Assembly: GCF_946479685.1 (NCBI RefSeq)
Contig: NZ_CAMLGS010000024.1
Location: forward strand, 1 to 40,807
Length of the DNA: 40,807 nt
DNA from: an uncultured Methylotenera sp.
GTDB taxonomy: Bacteria; Pseudomonadota; Gammaproteobacteria; Burkholderiales; Methylophilaceae
Reading direction: 5' to 3'
Position 1 is the stretch's first letter. Each line of letters begins with the position of its first letter. This document shows, piece after piece, positions 1 to 8,928 of this stretch. The notes under the pieces were generated by a model, which ran no database searches, had not been told where the DNA came from, and saw only the letters and a program-made list of their open reading frames with translations. The position numbers and the translations under genes are program-made.

Positions 1-54
1 CCCGCGACCCCCGGCGTGACAGGCCGGTATTCTAACCAACTGAACTACCACTCC
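1..54 (-). tRNA. tRNA-Asp (GUC), partial
   Basis: The minus strand carries the 5' part of a tRNA, from acceptor-stem bases GGAGTGG at position 54 through the D arm and the anticodon arm CCTGTCACG. The GTC anticodon gives tRNA-Asp. The 3' part (end of the T arm, acceptor, CCA) lies outside the window. It follows tRNA-Val on the same strand and may share the HU transcript. Confidence 0.93.
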
Positions 55-217
55 ATAACTCAGTACATTAATTAAATAACATACTTAAAAATTTGCGCTT
101 CTAACAATTGCAGCGATTAACTCTACAAATTTTTTACAAAATAAAGAGCGCCTAAACTACCAGCACTCTCAATTTATAAAATTAGAAACGGCTTAGTCAC
201 ATTATCGTTGGGTTTTT

Positions 218-293
218 TGGTGGGTGCTAACGGGGTCGAACCGCTGACATTCGCCTTGTAAGGGCGACGCTCTACCAACTGAGCTAAGCACCC
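218..293 (-). tRNA. tRNA-Val (UAC)
   Basis: A complete 76-nt cloverleaf can be folded on the minus strand. The acceptor GGGTGCT pairs with AGCACCC, the D-arm sequence is TAGCTCAGTTGGTAGAGC, the anticodon loop carries TAC between GCCCT and AGGGC, and the T loop is GGTTCGACC. The CCA end is encoded (218-220). It begins 19 bp after the HU stop codon on the same strand, so co-transcription with HU and tRNA-Asp is likely. Confidence 0.96.
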
Positions 294-312
294 TGCCTAA
301 CCAACGAAAACG

Positions 313-585
313 CTAGTTTACAGCATCTTTAAGCGCTTTACCAGCCCTAAATTTAGGAGAATTTGCAGCTTGTATTTTAATTGTCTCGCCTGTGCGTGGA
401 TTACGGCCGTTACGAGCCTCGCGTTTACCTACATAAAACGTACCAAAGCCAATCAATGTTACTAGATCACCTTTTTTAATTGCTTTTGTTATTGCAGCAG
501 TTGTTGCATCTAGCGCACGACCAGCAGCAGCTTTTGAAATACCTGCAGCACTAGCAATCTCGTCAATCAGTTCTGATTTATTCAC
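313..585 (-). CDS. hupB: DNA-binding protein HU (beta type)
   Basis: A 90-residue histone-like protein that bends DNA and compacts the nucleoid as a dimer. The sequence shows the HU signature: an N-terminal helical part ([10 protein letters not shown]), then GFGTF, the basic [10 protein letters not shown] arm that enters the minor groove, and a C-terminal [10 protein letters not shown] helix. I chose the GTG at 585 rather than an upstream in-frame start, because it gives the family's usual length and N-terminus and has the Shine-Dalgarno-like GAGAGGGG about 8 nt upstream. It lies just after lon, as is usual in beta- and gammaproteobacteria, and has its own strong promoter at 666-695. Confidence 0.96.
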   Translation of the reverse strand: MNKSELIDEIASAAGISKAAAGRALDATTAAITKAIKKGDLVTLIGFGTFYVGKREARNGRNPRTGETIKIQAANSPKFRAGKALKDAVN

Positions 586-665
586 GTGTAATCCCCTCTC
601 AAGGTTTATTAAATAAAATAACAACTTCGGCAGACAGTCTTAGGTAACAAACTACCCGTATCAAC

Positions 666-695
666 TTTATATCAAGCCTATAAAGGACGTGTCAA
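666..695 (-). promoter_or_regulatory. Sigma-70 type promoter of hupB
   Basis: On the minus strand a perfect -35 TTGACA (690-695) is followed, after 18 bp, by TATAAA (666-671). It lies 81 bp upstream of the HU GTG start. A perfect 8-bp inverted repeat, ACCCGTAT (654-661) and ATACGGGT (702-709), flanks the promoter on both sides and could be a protein-binding or structural element. Confidence 0.75.
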
Positions 696-726
696 GCGTT
701 AATACGGGTTAAAACACACTTATTTT

Positions 727-3174
727 TTAATGCTTAGTTGTTTCTTGCACAACCTTTGAATTTTCCTTCGCATTATCAGTAGGTTGAACATCTTTTTCGA
801 CATCAGCCTCCTCTGAACGCGGCACTGGTTTTGAAGCCAAAGCGAGCGCTAATACGTCGTCAATCCATTGCACAGGATGGATATCCAGATGATTTTTAAT
901 GTTTTCCGGGATATCTGCCAGGTCTTTTACGTTTTGCTGTGGAATCAATACTGTTTTGATACCGCCACGATGCGCAGCTAACAGCTTCTCTTTCAAGCCG
1001 CCGATTGGCAACACTTCGCCACGTAAAGTAATTTCACCTGTCATTGCCACGTCTGCACGCACAGGGATGCCTGTCAGAATAGAAACTAAGGCTGTAGTAA
1101 TGGCAATACCTGCACTTGGGCCATCTTTAGGCGTAGCACCCTCAGGGAAGTGAATATGAATATCATGCTCTTCGTAGAAGTTACCTTCTATGCCCAAGCG
1201 CTCTGCTCTACTACGCACCACACTCATTGCCGCTTGTGTAGATTCTTTCATCACATCACCCAGCTTACCGGTGGTGGTGGTTTTACCTTTACCCGGCAAC
1301 AACACCGCTTCAATAGTGAGCAATTCACCGCCCACTGAGGTCCAAGCCAAGCCAGTTACCTGACCAACCTGATTCTCTTTAGCAGCCACACCAAAGTCAT
1401 AACGCTGCACACCTAAATATTTATCTAGGTTTTTCGGTGTTACATTAATTTTCTTAGGTGCTTTCGCGCCTTGTTTAGCTTTAGTAGTCAGTAACTCTTT
1501 CACCACTTTACGGCAAACTTTGGCTACCTCTTGCTCTAATCTACGCACACCAGCTTCACGTGTGTAAAAACGCACGATGTCACGAATCGCTGGCTCTGAG
1601 ATATGTACCTCAAGCTCATTCAAGCCATGTGACTTAAGCTGTTTCGGTAGCAAATAGCGCATCGCGATATTTACTTTCTCATCTTCGGTGTAACCAGAAA
1701 GGTTAATGATTTCCATACGATCCAATAAAGGTGCAGGAATGTTCATAGAGTTTGCGGTCGCCACAAACATCACGTCAGACAAATCGTACTCAACCTCAAT
1801 GTAATGGTCAGCAAAGGTATGGTTTTGCTCAGGGTCTAATACCTCTAACAAGGCAGAAGACGGGTCACCTCTAAAGTCTTGGCCTAATTTATCCACTTCA
1901 TCCAATAGGAATAATGGGTTTTTCACGCCAACTTTAGACATGCTTTGCAAAATTTTGCCTGGCATAGAGCCAATGTAAGTACGTCTGTGACCACGAATCT
2001 CAGATTCATCGCGCACGCCACCCAAAGCCATACGGATGAATTTTCTATTCACCGCTTTGGCAATACTTTGACCCAATGAGGTTTTACCTACACCAGGAGG
2101 CCCAACCAAGCACAAGATAGGTGCTTTAATTTTATCAACGCGTTGTTGCACCGCAAGGTATTCAACGATACGCTCCTTAACCTTTTCCAGACCGAAATGA
2201 TCATCGTCCAATACCGCTTCAGCTTTCACTAAGTCTTTGCTGATTTTGGTTTTTTTCTTCCACGGCAAATTGATTAAGGTGTCGATGTAGTTACGCACCA
2301 CAGAAGCCTCTGCCGACATAGGCGACATCAGTTTCAATTTCTTAAGTTCGCTAGACACTTTAGCCAGCGCTTCTTTAGGCATACGCGCTTCATCAATGCG
2401 CTTTTCAAGCTCATCCATTTCAGCATTTTCATCTTGCTCGCCTAACTCTTTTTGAATCGCTTTCACTTGCTCGTTCAAATAGTATTCGCGCTGGGTTTTT
2501 TCCATCTGGCGTTTTACACGACCACGGATGCGCTTCTCCACTTGCAGAATGTCGATTTCACCTTCCATCAGGCGTAGCAAATGCTCCAGACGCTCGGCAA
2601 CATCAATCATTTCCAGGATTTTTTGCTTCTCTTCCAACTTCAAAGTTAGATGCGCAGCGATGGTATCAGCTAGGCGGCTAGCCTCATCGATGCTAGCAAG
2701 TGACGTTAAAATCTCCGGTGGAATTTTTTTATTCAATTTAACGTACTGGTCAAACTGAGCAAACACAGTACGCATCAATGCCTGAATTTCTACATCGCTT
2801 ACAGATTCGGCGATTAGCTCTGCGCGTGCGGCAAAGCATTCATCAGTTTCAGTAAACTCGCTGACGCGTGCACGTTGCACGCCCTCAACTAGCACTTTCA
2901 CTGTGCCATCTGGCAGCTTAAGCATTTGCAGCACAGTCGCTACCGTGCCGACTTCATGCAAGTCGCTGGCTTCTGGGTCATCTTTATTCGCAGACTTTTG
3001 CGCAACCAATAGAATTTGCTTATTGCCTTCTGACGCAATCTCAAGGGCTTTTACAGACTTCGTGCGCCCAACAAAAAGAGGGATAACCAAGTGCGGATAT
3101 ACAACGACATCACGCAAAGGTAATAATGGCAATAAGCCATTATCTGGATTGTATGAAGGTAATGATTGTGCCAT
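727..3174 (-). CDS. lon: ATP-dependent protease Lon
   Basis: A full-length LonA (815 aa) that degrades misfolded and regulatory proteins in the cytoplasm. Domains in order: N-terminal LON substrate-binding domain (about 13-205), a coiled-coil linker (about 210-270), the AAA+ module with Walker A GPPGVGKT (358-365) and Walker B FLLDEVDK (near 425), and the C-terminal protease domain. The catalytic Ser687 lies in PKDGPSAG and Lys730 in GGLKEK; the spacing of 43 residues matches E. coli Ser679/Lys722. The charged tail after about residue 780 is low-complexity and probably variable. It is preceded by a heat-shock-type promoter and follows clpX across a terminator. Confidence 0.99.
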   Translation of the reverse strand: MAQSLPSYNPDNGLLPLLPLRDVVVYPHLVIPLFVGRTKSVKALEIASEGNKQILLVAQKSANKDDPEASDLHEVGTVATVLQMLKLPDGTVKVLVEGVQRARVSEFTETDECFAARAELIAESVSDVEIQALMRTVFAQFDQYVKLNKKIPPEILTSLASIDEASRLADTIAAHLTLKLEEKQKILEMIDVAERLEHLLRLMEGEIDILQVEKRIRGRVKRQMEKTQREYYLNEQVKAIQKELGEQDENAEMDELEKRIDEARMPKEALAKVSSELKKLKLMSPMSAEASVVRNYIDTLINLPWKKKTKISKDLVKAEAVLDDDHFGLEKVKERIVEYLAVQQRVDKIKAPILCLVGPPGVGKTSLGQSIAKAVNRKFIRMALGGVRDESEIRGHRRTYIGSMPGKILQSMSKVGVKNPLFLLDEVDKLGQDFRGDPSSALLEVLDPEQNHTFADHYIEVEYDLSDVMFVATANSMNIPAPLLDRMEIINLSGYTEDEKVNIAMRYLLPKQLKSHGLNELEVHISEPAIRDIVRFYTREAGVRRLEQEVAKVCRKVVKELLTTKAKQGAKAPKKINVTPKNLDKYLGVQRYDFGVAAKENQVGQVTGLAWTSVGGELLTIEAVLLPGKGKTTTTGKLGDVMKESTQAAMSVVRSRAERLGIEGNFYEEHDIHIHFPEGATPKDGPSAGIAITTALVSILTGIPVRADVAMTGEITLRGEVLPIGGLKEKLLAAHRGGIKTVLIPQQNVKDLADIPENIKNHLDIHPVQWIDDVLALALASKPVPRSEEADVEKDVQPTDNAKENSKVVQETTKH

Positions 3175-3449
3175 GTGTAAACTTCCAAAATTAAGCTAAG
3201 AGTTAAGCCCAAATGAGCCTATATACTGATTGATGGGGATAACAATTAACAGTTCAAGTATTTATTTGTATTTAACACCAAATTTACCAAGTAATTGTAA
3301 AAAGATTAAAGAAATTTAATGCTGCAATAGCAAAATACGGCTAGACATCACGGCTATATGGCTAAATCAATATACGGCTGCCACATGCCGCAGTCTGCCG
3401 TGAGTAAGCGCAAAACTTATAAAGGATGACAATATCATGTCATAGAAAA
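3175..3449. other. lon-clpX intergenic region
   Basis: About 310 bp separate the lon start from the clpX stop. The region contains the sigma-32-type lon promoter (3231-3258) and, at its far end, the clpX terminator. The rest (about 3260-3449) is AT-rich, with no convincing reading frame or RNA gene that I can see. Confidence 0.5.
3231..3258 (-). promoter_or_regulatory. Sigma-32 (RpoH) heat-shock promoter of lon
   Basis: Reading the minus strand, CTTGAAC (3252-3258) is followed after 13 bp by CCCCATCA (3231-3238). This closely matches the RpoH consensus CTTGAAA-N11-16-CCCCATnT. It stands 57 bp upstream of the lon ATG. Heat-shock control of lon is established in E. coli; here it is inferred from this motif. 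Confidence 0.8.
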
Positions 3450-3484
3450 CAAAAAAGCCAGCAATTTAAGTTGCTGGCTTTTTA
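3450..3484 (-). terminator. Rho-independent terminator after clpX
   Basis: Perfect 8-bp stem GCCAGCAA / TTGCTGGC with a 6-nt loop, flanked by A and T runs on both sides. It begins directly after the clpX stop codon and would end the tig-clpP-clpX transcript, separating it from lon. Confidence 0.88.
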
Positions 3485-4765
3485 TTAGGCAGAAGCCTCG
3501 TCGGCTGGCTTGTCCGCATAAATTAATAGCGGTGGCGTATCGCCTCGAATCACACCGTCATCAATCACCACTTTACTTAAGTTCTTTAATGATGGCAGTT
3601 CGTACATCACTTCTAGCAGTGAATGTTCCATGATAGAACGCAAACCACGCGCACCAGTTTTACGCTCTAATGCTTTTTTCGCAATCAGTAACAGCGCAGA
3701 TTCTCTGAACTCTAAATCTACACCTTCCATTTTAAACAACTTGATATATTGTTTAGTCAGTGCATTTTTTGGTTCGGTTAGAATCGTCATCAAAGCCGCT
3801 TCATCTAGCGACTCCAAGGTAGCCACTACTGGCAAACGGCCGATAAACTCCGGAATCAAACCAAATTTAATCAAGTCTTCTGGCTCTACATCACGCAATA
3901 CCGCGCCAACTTCACGCACATCAGCCTTGCTCTTCACTTCCGCACCAAAACCAATGCCGCCTTTTTCTGAGCGCAGACGAATTACTTTTTCCAGGCCATC
4001 AAACGCGCCACCGCAAATAAACAAGATGTTGGTTGTGTCTAACTGCACAAACTCTTGGTTAGGATGCTTACGGCCACCTTGTGGCGGAATTGACGCAACC
4101 GTACCTTCAATCAGTTTCAATAAAGCTTGCTGTACACCCTCACCTGACACATCGCGTGTGATAGATGGGTTATCTGATTTACGTGAGATTTTGTCTACTT
4201 CATCGATATACACGATACCGCGCTGTGCTTTTTCAGTGTCGTAATCACATTTTTGCAGTAGTTTCTGCATGATGTTTTCTACGTCTTCACCTACATAACC
4301 AGCCTCGGTTAGGGTAGTAGCATCAGCCATGACAAATGGCACATCCAGCAATCTTGCCAGTGTTTGAGCCAATAAAGTTTTACCTGAGCCAGTAGGTCCA
4401 ATCAGCAGAATATTACTTTTTGCAATTTCCACGTCGTCTTTTTGACCACCACTCGCCAAGTTGTTATGGCCAAGGCGTTTGTAATGGTTATACACAGCAA
4501 CCGCTAGGTTTTTCTTCGCTTGGGTTTGGCCAATGACGTACTGGTCTAAGATTTTGCAAATTTCCTGCGGCGTAGGCAGGCTGGTATCAGTGGATTTCAG
4601 TCCATCTGAGTTCTGAATTTCTTCTTTAATGATGTCATTGCACAAATCTACGCATTCATTACAAATGAACACGGATGGGCCTGCAATCAGTTTTTTTACT
4701 TCATGTTGGCTTTTGCCACAAAATGAGCAATAAAGTAATTTATCGTCGTCGGCTTTAGTCGCCAT
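3485..4765 (-). CDS. clpX: ATP-dependent Clp protease, ATPase subunit ClpX
   Basis: A 426-residue AAA+ unfoldase that recognises, unfolds and feeds substrates into ClpP. The N-terminal zinc-binding domain has four cysteines (Cys13, Cys16, Cys35, Cys38). The Walker A motif GPTGSGKT lies at 123-130 and the Walker [10 protein letters not shown] follows. An IGF-type ClpP-docking loop (GGIGFGAEV) is present near residue 270. Length and motifs are those of a normal proteobacterial ClpX. It lies 97 bp after clpP, with a strong hairpin in the gap, and its transcript ends at the terminator directly after the stop. Confidence 0.99.
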   Translation of the reverse strand: MATKADDDKLLYCSFCGKSQHEVKKLIAGPSVFICNECVDLCNDIIKEEIQNSDGLKSTDTSLPTPQEICKILDQYVIGQTQAKKNLAVAVYNHYKRLGHNNLASGGQKDDVEIAKSNILLIGPTGSGKTLLAQTLARLLDVPFVMADATTLTEAGYVGEDVENIMQKLLQKCDYDTEKAQRGIVYIDEVDKISRKSDNPSITRDVSGEGVQQALLKLIEGTVASIPPQGGRKHPNQEFVQLDTTNILFICGGAFDGLEKVIRLRSEKGGIGFGAEVKSKADVREVGAVLRDVEPEDLIKFGLIPEFIGRLPVVATLESLDEAALMTILTEPKNALTKQYIKLFKMEGVDLEFRESALLLIAKKALERKTGARGLRSIMEHSLLEVMYELPSLKNLSKVVIDDGVIRGDTPPLLIYADKPADEASA

Positions 4766-4804
4766 TTAGTATTTCCTAAAGTAGTATTACGCGCCGATTA
4801 ACTA

Positions 4805-4843
4805 GCGTCTAACTCACTGAGTTGTCTCAATGAGTTTAGACGC
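4805..4843 (-). other. Hairpin in the clpP-clpX spacer
   Basis: The spacer transcript can form a long stem: GCGTCTAA with TTAGACGC outside and CTCATTGAG with CTCAGTGAG inside, with a 4-nt loop, one bulge and a G-U pair. No T run follows, so it is not a classical terminator. It could be an RNA processing or stability element that separates clpP and clpX dosage. Confidence 0.55.
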
Positions 4844-4862
4844 CGATAATCCAATTAATAGT

Positions 4863-5507
4863 TTAAACAGCTTCGTTACGACTACCGATGACTTTGTCGA
4901 TTAACCCATAAGCAACAGATTGCTCTGCACTCATAAAGTTATCGCGCTCAGTATCGCGGTCGATTTCTTCTGCTGTTCTACCTGTATGATGAGCTAAGAT
5001 ATCATTCAGTTTCGCACGTAAGTAAAGAATTTCTTTCGCGTGAATTTCGATATCTGATGACTGTCCTTGGAATCCACCAGATGGCTGGTGAATCATAATG
5101 CGTGAGTTTGGCAAGCTGTAACGTTTATCTTTTGCACCAGCCGCTAATAAAAACGCACCCATGCTAGCCGCTTGGCCAATGCACAAAGTGCTAACATCTG
5201 GTTTGATGAACTGCATTGTGTCGTAAATAGACATACCCGCTGTTACTGAGCCGCCTGGTGAGTTAATGTAGAGCGAGATATCTTTATCTGGATTTTCGGC
5301 CTCTAGGAACAATAGCTGCGCAACCACCAGGTTTGCAGACATATCGTTCACAGGGCCAACCAGAAAAATCACGCGCTCTTTTAATAAGCGCGAGTAGATA
5401 TCAAATGAACGCTCACCGCGACCACTTTGCTCAATCACCATTGGGATGTAGCCCAAACCAGTGGTGATTAACTCAGATTGAGCTTGAGGTTGCAGGTGCT
5501 TATTCAT
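4863..5507 (-). CDS. clpP: ATP-dependent Clp protease, proteolytic subunit ClpP
   Basis: A 214-residue serine peptidase that forms the 14-subunit chamber used with ClpX. The catalytic triad is visible: Ser115 in GQAASMG, His140 in MIHQPSGG and Asp189 in TERDNF. The GG-rich substrate-binding strand INSPGGSV is also present. The start codon directly follows the stop codon of tig with no spacer (TAA then ATG), so translation is probably coupled. The first 18 or so residues are likely a propeptide, as in other proteobacterial ClpP. Confidence 0.99.
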   Translation of the reverse strand: MNKHLQPQAQSELITTGLGYIPMVIEQSGRGERSFDIYSRLLKERVIFLVGPVNDMSANLVVAQLLFLEAENPDKDISLYINSPGGSVTAGMSIYDTMQFIKPDVSTLCIGQAASMGAFLLAAGAKDKRYSLPNSRIMIHQPSGGFQGQSSDIEIHAKEILYLRAKLNDILAHHTGRTAEEIDRDTERDNFMSAEQSVAYGLIDKVIGSRNEAV

Positions 5508-6812
5508 TTATGCGTTTCCCATTAGATCGTCAAATTTAACTTTTTTATCAGTCACTTTAGCTTGAGACAACACCCAGCTCACTGCGTTCTCTTCAGTTGC
5601 TAGTGCAGCAGGCTCGTCTAAACGTTTGCTGTCTGCATAGTACCAAGTAACCACGTCAGCTGGACGCTCAAAGCTTTGTGAGAATACATCCACCATTGCA
5701 CGCACTTGGTCTGCATTTGCATGTAGGCCATTAGCGTTAATCAACTCACCTAATAGCAGGCGTAGTTTAGTGCTGCGTTTTGCTTGATCTTCAAACATTG
5801 CAGGCTCTAACTGAATGTTAGCTAAATCTGCACCACGTTGTTTCAGATTTTGCTGCGTTGTTTGCATCATGCGATTAATTTCAGTTTCTAGCAAGATACG
5901 TGGAATATCAAACTCAGCTGATTCCACCAATGCTTGGAATACTTGCTCTTTTAATTTTGCACTTACACGTTTAGCAACTTCTTGCTTCAGGCTTTCTGCA
6001 ACTTCAGCTTTCATTTTTTCAACGTCGCCATCTTCAACGCCCAAGCTCTTTGCAAAGTCTGCGTCGATTTCTGGCAATACTGGTTGAGAAACAGAAACAA
6101 AAGTTACTTCGTAACCAACTGTTTTACCTGCCAATTGTGCTGGATTGTGGTCTTCTGGGTAAGTAATGTCGAATTTCTTACTTGCGCCGGTTTTACCGCC
6201 AATCAATTCATCATCAAATGTAGACATACGGCCAGCTTCACCAAGCACTAAGTCGATACCGTTATCACCGGTAGACTCTACTTCTTCGCCATCCATAAAT
6301 GCTTTTAAGGTTACATTAACGCGGTCACCCTTTTTAGCTGCGCGTTTCACTGGTTCAAACTTAACGCGTTGCTTCACTAACACGTCTAATGTTTTTTTCA
6401 CGTCAGCATCGCCAACTTCAAGCACTGGGCGCTCGATTTTAACTTTTGATAAGTCACCCACTACAACTTCTGGGAACACTTCAAAAGTTGCTGTGTATTC
6501 TAAGTTTTCTGATGCTGCATCAAATGGCTTGTGTTGAATGTTAGGGAAGCCGGCAACACGTAATTTTGCTTCATCTACAGCTTCACCAAAGCTTTTTTCT
6601 ACTGCTGCTGAGTAAACCTCATCACGCACTTGATTGCCGTAATGTTGGTTAACCAAGCCCATAGGAGCTTTACCTGGTCTAAAACCAGAAAATTTTGCAG
6701 TACGTGCAACTTGATTTAATCTTTGTTTAATTTGCGCCTCTAGCGGTTGCAAAGGAACGCTAATAGAAATTCTACGTTCAAGGTTGCTGAGGGTTTCAAC
6801 ATTCAGAGCCAT
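5508..6812 (-). CDS. tig: Trigger factor (ribosome-associated chaperone and prolyl isomerase)
   Basis: A 434-residue chaperone that binds the ribosome exit tunnel and shields nascent chains. The N-terminal ribosome-binding signature GFRPGKAP is at about 43-50. The central part (about 150-245) is the FKBP-like prolyl isomerase domain, and the rest forms the helical arms. Length matches the family (E. coli 432). An AGGA element lies about 8 nt upstream of the ATG. First gene of tig-clpP-clpX, a conserved arrangement. Confidence 0.98.
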   Translation of the reverse strand: MALNVETLSNLERRISISVPLQPLEAQIKQRLNQVARTAKFSGFRPGKAPMGLVNQHYGNQVRDEVYSAAVEKSFGEAVDEAKLRVAGFPNIQHKPFDAASENLEYTATFEVFPEVVVGDLSKVKIERPVLEVGDADVKKTLDVLVKQRVKFEPVKRAAKKGDRVNVTLKAFMDGEEVESTGDNGIDLVLGEAGRMSTFDDELIGGKTGASKKFDITYPEDHNPAQLAGKTVGYEVTFVSVSQPVLPEIDADFAKSLGVEDGDVEKMKAEVAESLKQEVAKRVSAKLKEQVFQALVESAEFDIPRILLETEINRMMQTTQQNLKQRGADLANIQLEPAMFEDQAKRSTKLRLLLGELINANGLHANADQVRAMVDVFSQSFERPADVVTWYYADSKRLDEPAALATEENAVSWVLSQAKVTDKKVKFDDLMGNA

Positions 6813-7003
6813 GCTGTCATTCCTAAATTCTTAACTGCACATCACAAATAAGCGTCCGTTATGAAGCGCTATCCACAATCATGCTATTTATAAAGTAAGT
6901 GGGGACGAAAAAGTTATCGTTTGTTATCACGCCGATGGCATCAAGATATCAAACTAGCCTTTAACGCCTACAACCTATTTTGTCGCTTAATGTTTTAACA
7001 GAC

Positions 7004-7020
7004 TCAGGTAGATTACCTGA
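7004..7020. repeat. 17-bp palindrome, possible operator
   Basis: Perfect inverted repeat TCAGGTA / TACCTGA with a GAT centre. The same core (CAGGTA or TACCTG) recurs at 7391-7396 and 7463-7468 in the same intergenic region. Which gene it serves is not clear from the sequence. Confidence 0.4.
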
Positions 7021-7287
7021 AAAATTCAAAACTTTACTCAACAATTAAGGTTGAAAGACTGTGGATGTTACACAAGAAAACCCATGAAGTCTAGATGAAT
7101 AAAGCAAGTAAAAAACATATATAAATATAGGGATTAAGCCTATTTATAAAAATTGGCGCACAGCGTGAATCAGTTTCAGAAAAACTGTTGCTTAATCACC
7201 AATTGATGCCCTCCCACTCTGGCTTTACATCCATAGCAAGATTGGCGCAAATACTTTACCACTGCCTCTATCGCAACAGCATCAACC

Positions 7288-7314
7288 TTTACATAACCTT
7301 ACATAAGTTTACAT
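7288..7314 (-). promoter_or_regulatory. Cpx-like triple box upstream of the Ser-rich gene
   Basis: Three direct repeats with exact 10-bp period: TTTACATAAC, CTTACATAAG, TTTACATCTA. On the minus strand this reads GTAAA-N5-GTAAG-N5-GTAAA. The E. coli CpxR consensus is GTAAA-N5-GTAAA. A CpxR-like regulator is encoded 1.7 kb away, and similar boxes stand in front of that gene. Confidence 0.55.
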
Positions 7315-7505
7315 CTATTTCAATAACATACCATTGTCGATACCGTGGCCATAAAACACACGTTTTTAATATAGCCAGCTAACGACAAGCTACCTGAGAT
7401 GGATTAAATAGACATGCGCTCATTACACACAAGATTAAGTATCGCGTGCTGTTTGGTTAGGACAGGTAGCGTTTTTAAAGTTTCATTTATTTAGGAGCGA
7501 TTATT

Positions 7506-8147
7506 ATGACCAGTATTAGTAGTGTTTCATCCAGCAGCAATATATATCAAACCTCGCAAGTAGGATCAGGCACAACAGCAGCCAGATTCAAACCAGGCGA
7601 TGAGTCACATCACGGCAAAGATGGAGGCGGATTACTAGGTGCAATTGATAGCGCACTGAAAGCAGCCGGCATTAGCGGCGGACTTTCATCTATATTAAAA
7701 GATGCAGACAGCACCAGCACATCATCCACTACCGATACTGAATCCAGCACAGATACAACATCAACGACAGATGCAAGTTCTGCCCTCAGTGAGTTTATGG
7801 CCAATCTGATGGCGGCGTTACAATCACAAAATGCTACGGGTGCCGACTCCTCATCAGAAACCAGCGACATGCCACCGCCACCGCCTCCACCAATGGGTAT
7901 GGGCAAAGGTGACATAGAAGACAAATTACAAAGCCTAATTACACAATTAAACAATGCAAGCAGCACTACATCTAGCGATAGCACCGATACAGATAGCGAC
8001 GCATTAAGCACTAGCTTTAGCGACCTAATGAGTGCACTGGGCAAGCAATCTTCTACTAGCAGTGACTTAGAGGCATTTTTACAAACTTTAGCAAGTAAGC
8101 TATCAGGCCAAGGTCCTGCTGGCAACGTAATTAACACCACAGCCTAA
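7506..8147 (+). CDS. Ser/Thr/Asp-rich low-complexity protein of unknown function
   Basis: I do not recognise this 213-residue protein as a named family. It has a Ser-rich start (TSISSVSSSS), a Gly-rich stretch with GLLGAIDSALKAAGI (about 39-57), a long Ser/Thr/Asp low-complexity segment (about 65-95), a run of seven prolines (about 123-129) and two similar short helices (EFMANLMAALQS and FSDLMSALGKQS). There is no signal peptide, membrane segment or cysteine. It loosely resembles bacterial Ser-rich proteins that carry EF-hands, but I see no EF-hand loop. A good ribosome-binding site (AGGAG) precedes the ATG. Cpx-like boxes about 190 bp upstream and the adjacent Cpx-like genes suggest membership of an envelope-stress regulon. 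Confidence 0.85.
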   Translation: MTSISSVSSSSNIYQTSQVGSGTTAARFKPGDESHHGKDGGGLLGAIDSALKAAGISGGLSSILKDADSTSTSSTTDTESSTDTTSTTDASSALSEFMANLMAALQSQNATGADSSSETSDMPPPPPPPMGMGKGDIEDKLQSLITQLNNASSTTSSDSTDTDSDALSTSFSDLMSALGKQSSTSSDLEAFLQTLASKLSGQGPAGNVINTTA

Positions 8148-8180
8148 AGCTTTTACAGCGCATAATTTAAGGTAGATACT

Positions 8181-8229
8181 GCAGCTAGTTGCTAGGTGAG
8201 GTTGTACACTCCATCTAACTCCTAGCTGC
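8181..8229. other. Hairpin between convergent genes
   Basis: The outer stem GCAGCTAG / CTAGCTGC (8 bp) encloses a second imperfect stem (TAGGTGAG with CTCCATCTA). It lies between the ends of the Ser-rich gene and the Spy-like gene and may terminate transcription, although only a weak T-rich tail (ATTTAACTTTT) follows. Confidence 0.4.
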
Positions 8230-8287
8230 ATTTAACTTTTAGCTGTGCTTTAAGCATCGTCGCTAACACCTAGCTAACAAGCGTAGC

Positions 8288-8845
8288 CTATAACAAACGC
8301 TCTAGCTTTTTAGCTTGGTCTGAGCCATGCTGATTTAAACCATGCTGATCTGAACCGTGATGGAATCTGCTTTTGCTAAAACCACCATGATGCTGCTTCA
8401 TTTCAGCCAACTGCTTACGTTGCTCAGCATTCAAAATCAAAAAGATCTGATTATCTGTAGCCGCACGGTTAAACATAGATTCTTGCTCAATCACAGCTAA
8501 CTTCTCTGTAATCTGCTTAGCTTTGTCGCTATCAAACGTAGCAGAGTTAGATAATGCTCTGAGTTCAGCCATCAACTGCTCACGCTGCTTTTCTGATTGC
8601 CTGATTTGCGGCACTTGCGGATAGATAATGTCAAACACTTTATCTTGCTGACTATCTGACAAGTTCAACGCCGCCAAATGCGGTGGCAACCCTCTGCCAC
8701 CAAATGCGTCATGGGAGAATCTAGCTGCACCATGTGGTTTTGCTGCATGCTCGCAACGATCATGCTTCATAGACTCGGCCTGTGAAGCTAACGGCACAGC
8801 GATTGCAGCTAACGCTAACACTAAAATTGGGGTAGTTATTTTCAT
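8288..8845 (-). CDS. Spy/CpxP-family periplasmic stress protein
   Basis: A 185-residue exported protein with a clear signal peptide (basic KIT, hydrophobic core, cleavage after SQA near residue 23). It carries the two LTxxQ-type motifs of the Spy/CpxP family: LSDSQQ near residue 61 and LNAEQR near 138. Family members are periplasmic chaperones, or inhibitors of CpxA. The C-terminus is His-rich and contains a threefold HGxxQ repeat (HGSDQ, HGLNQ, HGSDQ) encoded by 15-bp tandem units at 8320-8364; a His-rich tail could bind metal. An AGGAGG site precedes the start. It is transcribed divergently from the cpxR-like gene, the classical cpxP-cpxR arrangement, which supports the assignment. Confidence 0.88.
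   Translation of the reverse strand: MKITTPILVLALAAIAVPLASQAESMKHDRCEHAAKPHGAARFSHDAFGGRGLPPHLAALNLSDSQQDKVFDIIYPQVPQIRQSEKQREQLMAELRALSNSATFDSDKAKQITEKLAVIEQESMFNRAATDNQIFLILNAEQRKQLAEMKQHHGGFSKSRFHHGSDQHGLNQHGSDQAKKLERLL
8320..8364. repeat. 15-bp tandem repeats in the Spy-like gene
   Basis: Three 15-bp units (CTGAGCCATGCTGAT, TTAAACCATGCTGAT, CTGAACCGTGATGGA). They keep the reading frame and create the HGxxQ repeats in the protein tail. The first two are nearly identical; the third is diverged. Confidence 0.7.
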
Positions 8846-8870
8846 TTACAGCCTCCTAATGGATAAATTA

Positions 8871-8899
8871 AATATCATGGTTGGAACGTAACCAATCAA
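8871..8899 (-). promoter_or_regulatory. Putative promoter of the Spy-like gene
   Basis: On the minus strand, TTGATT (8894-8899) is followed after 17 bp by GATATT (8871-8876), 26 bp upstream of the start codon. The Cpx-like boxes (8929-8964) lie 30-65 bp upstream of the -35, a position fit for activation. Confidence 0.5.
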
Positions 8900-8928
8900 A
8901 TGACAATTGCATTTTGCCTTGGGCGCTT

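Larger units (their letters stand above)
6813..7505. other. Long divergent control region between tig and the Ser-rich gene
   Basis: 693 bp without a convincing gene. The tig leader occupies the left end. It contains a palindrome TCAGGTA-GAT-TACCTGA (7004-7020), three TTTAC-type direct repeats (7288-7314), and a distant 8-bp inverted pair GCTACCTG (7389-7396) / CAGGTAGC (7463-7470), the latter followed by GTTTTT. A 64-codon frame at 7188-7382 has no good ribosome-binding site or recognisable sequence and is not called. Confidence 0.5.

Noticed and set aside
3630..4244. Plus-strand open frame (204 codons) opposite clpX
   Set aside because: Antisense shadow of a highly conserved gene, without a ribosome-binding site or family features.
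6899..6960. RpoH promoter upstream of tig
   Set aside because: A CCCCACTT element is present on the minus strand, but the nearest CTTGA-type -35 is about 30 bp further upstream, too far for RpoH.
7188..7382. 64-codon plus-strand frame in the tig-7506 gap
   Set aside because: No ribosome-binding site, unusual composition, and it covers the Cpx-like repeats; more likely regulatory DNA.
7610..8140. Minus-strand open frame (176 codons) opposite the Ser-rich gene
   Set aside because: The Ser/Asp codon bias of the plus-strand gene opens this frame. The plus-strand gene has a good AGGAG site and upstream control elements; this one has neither.
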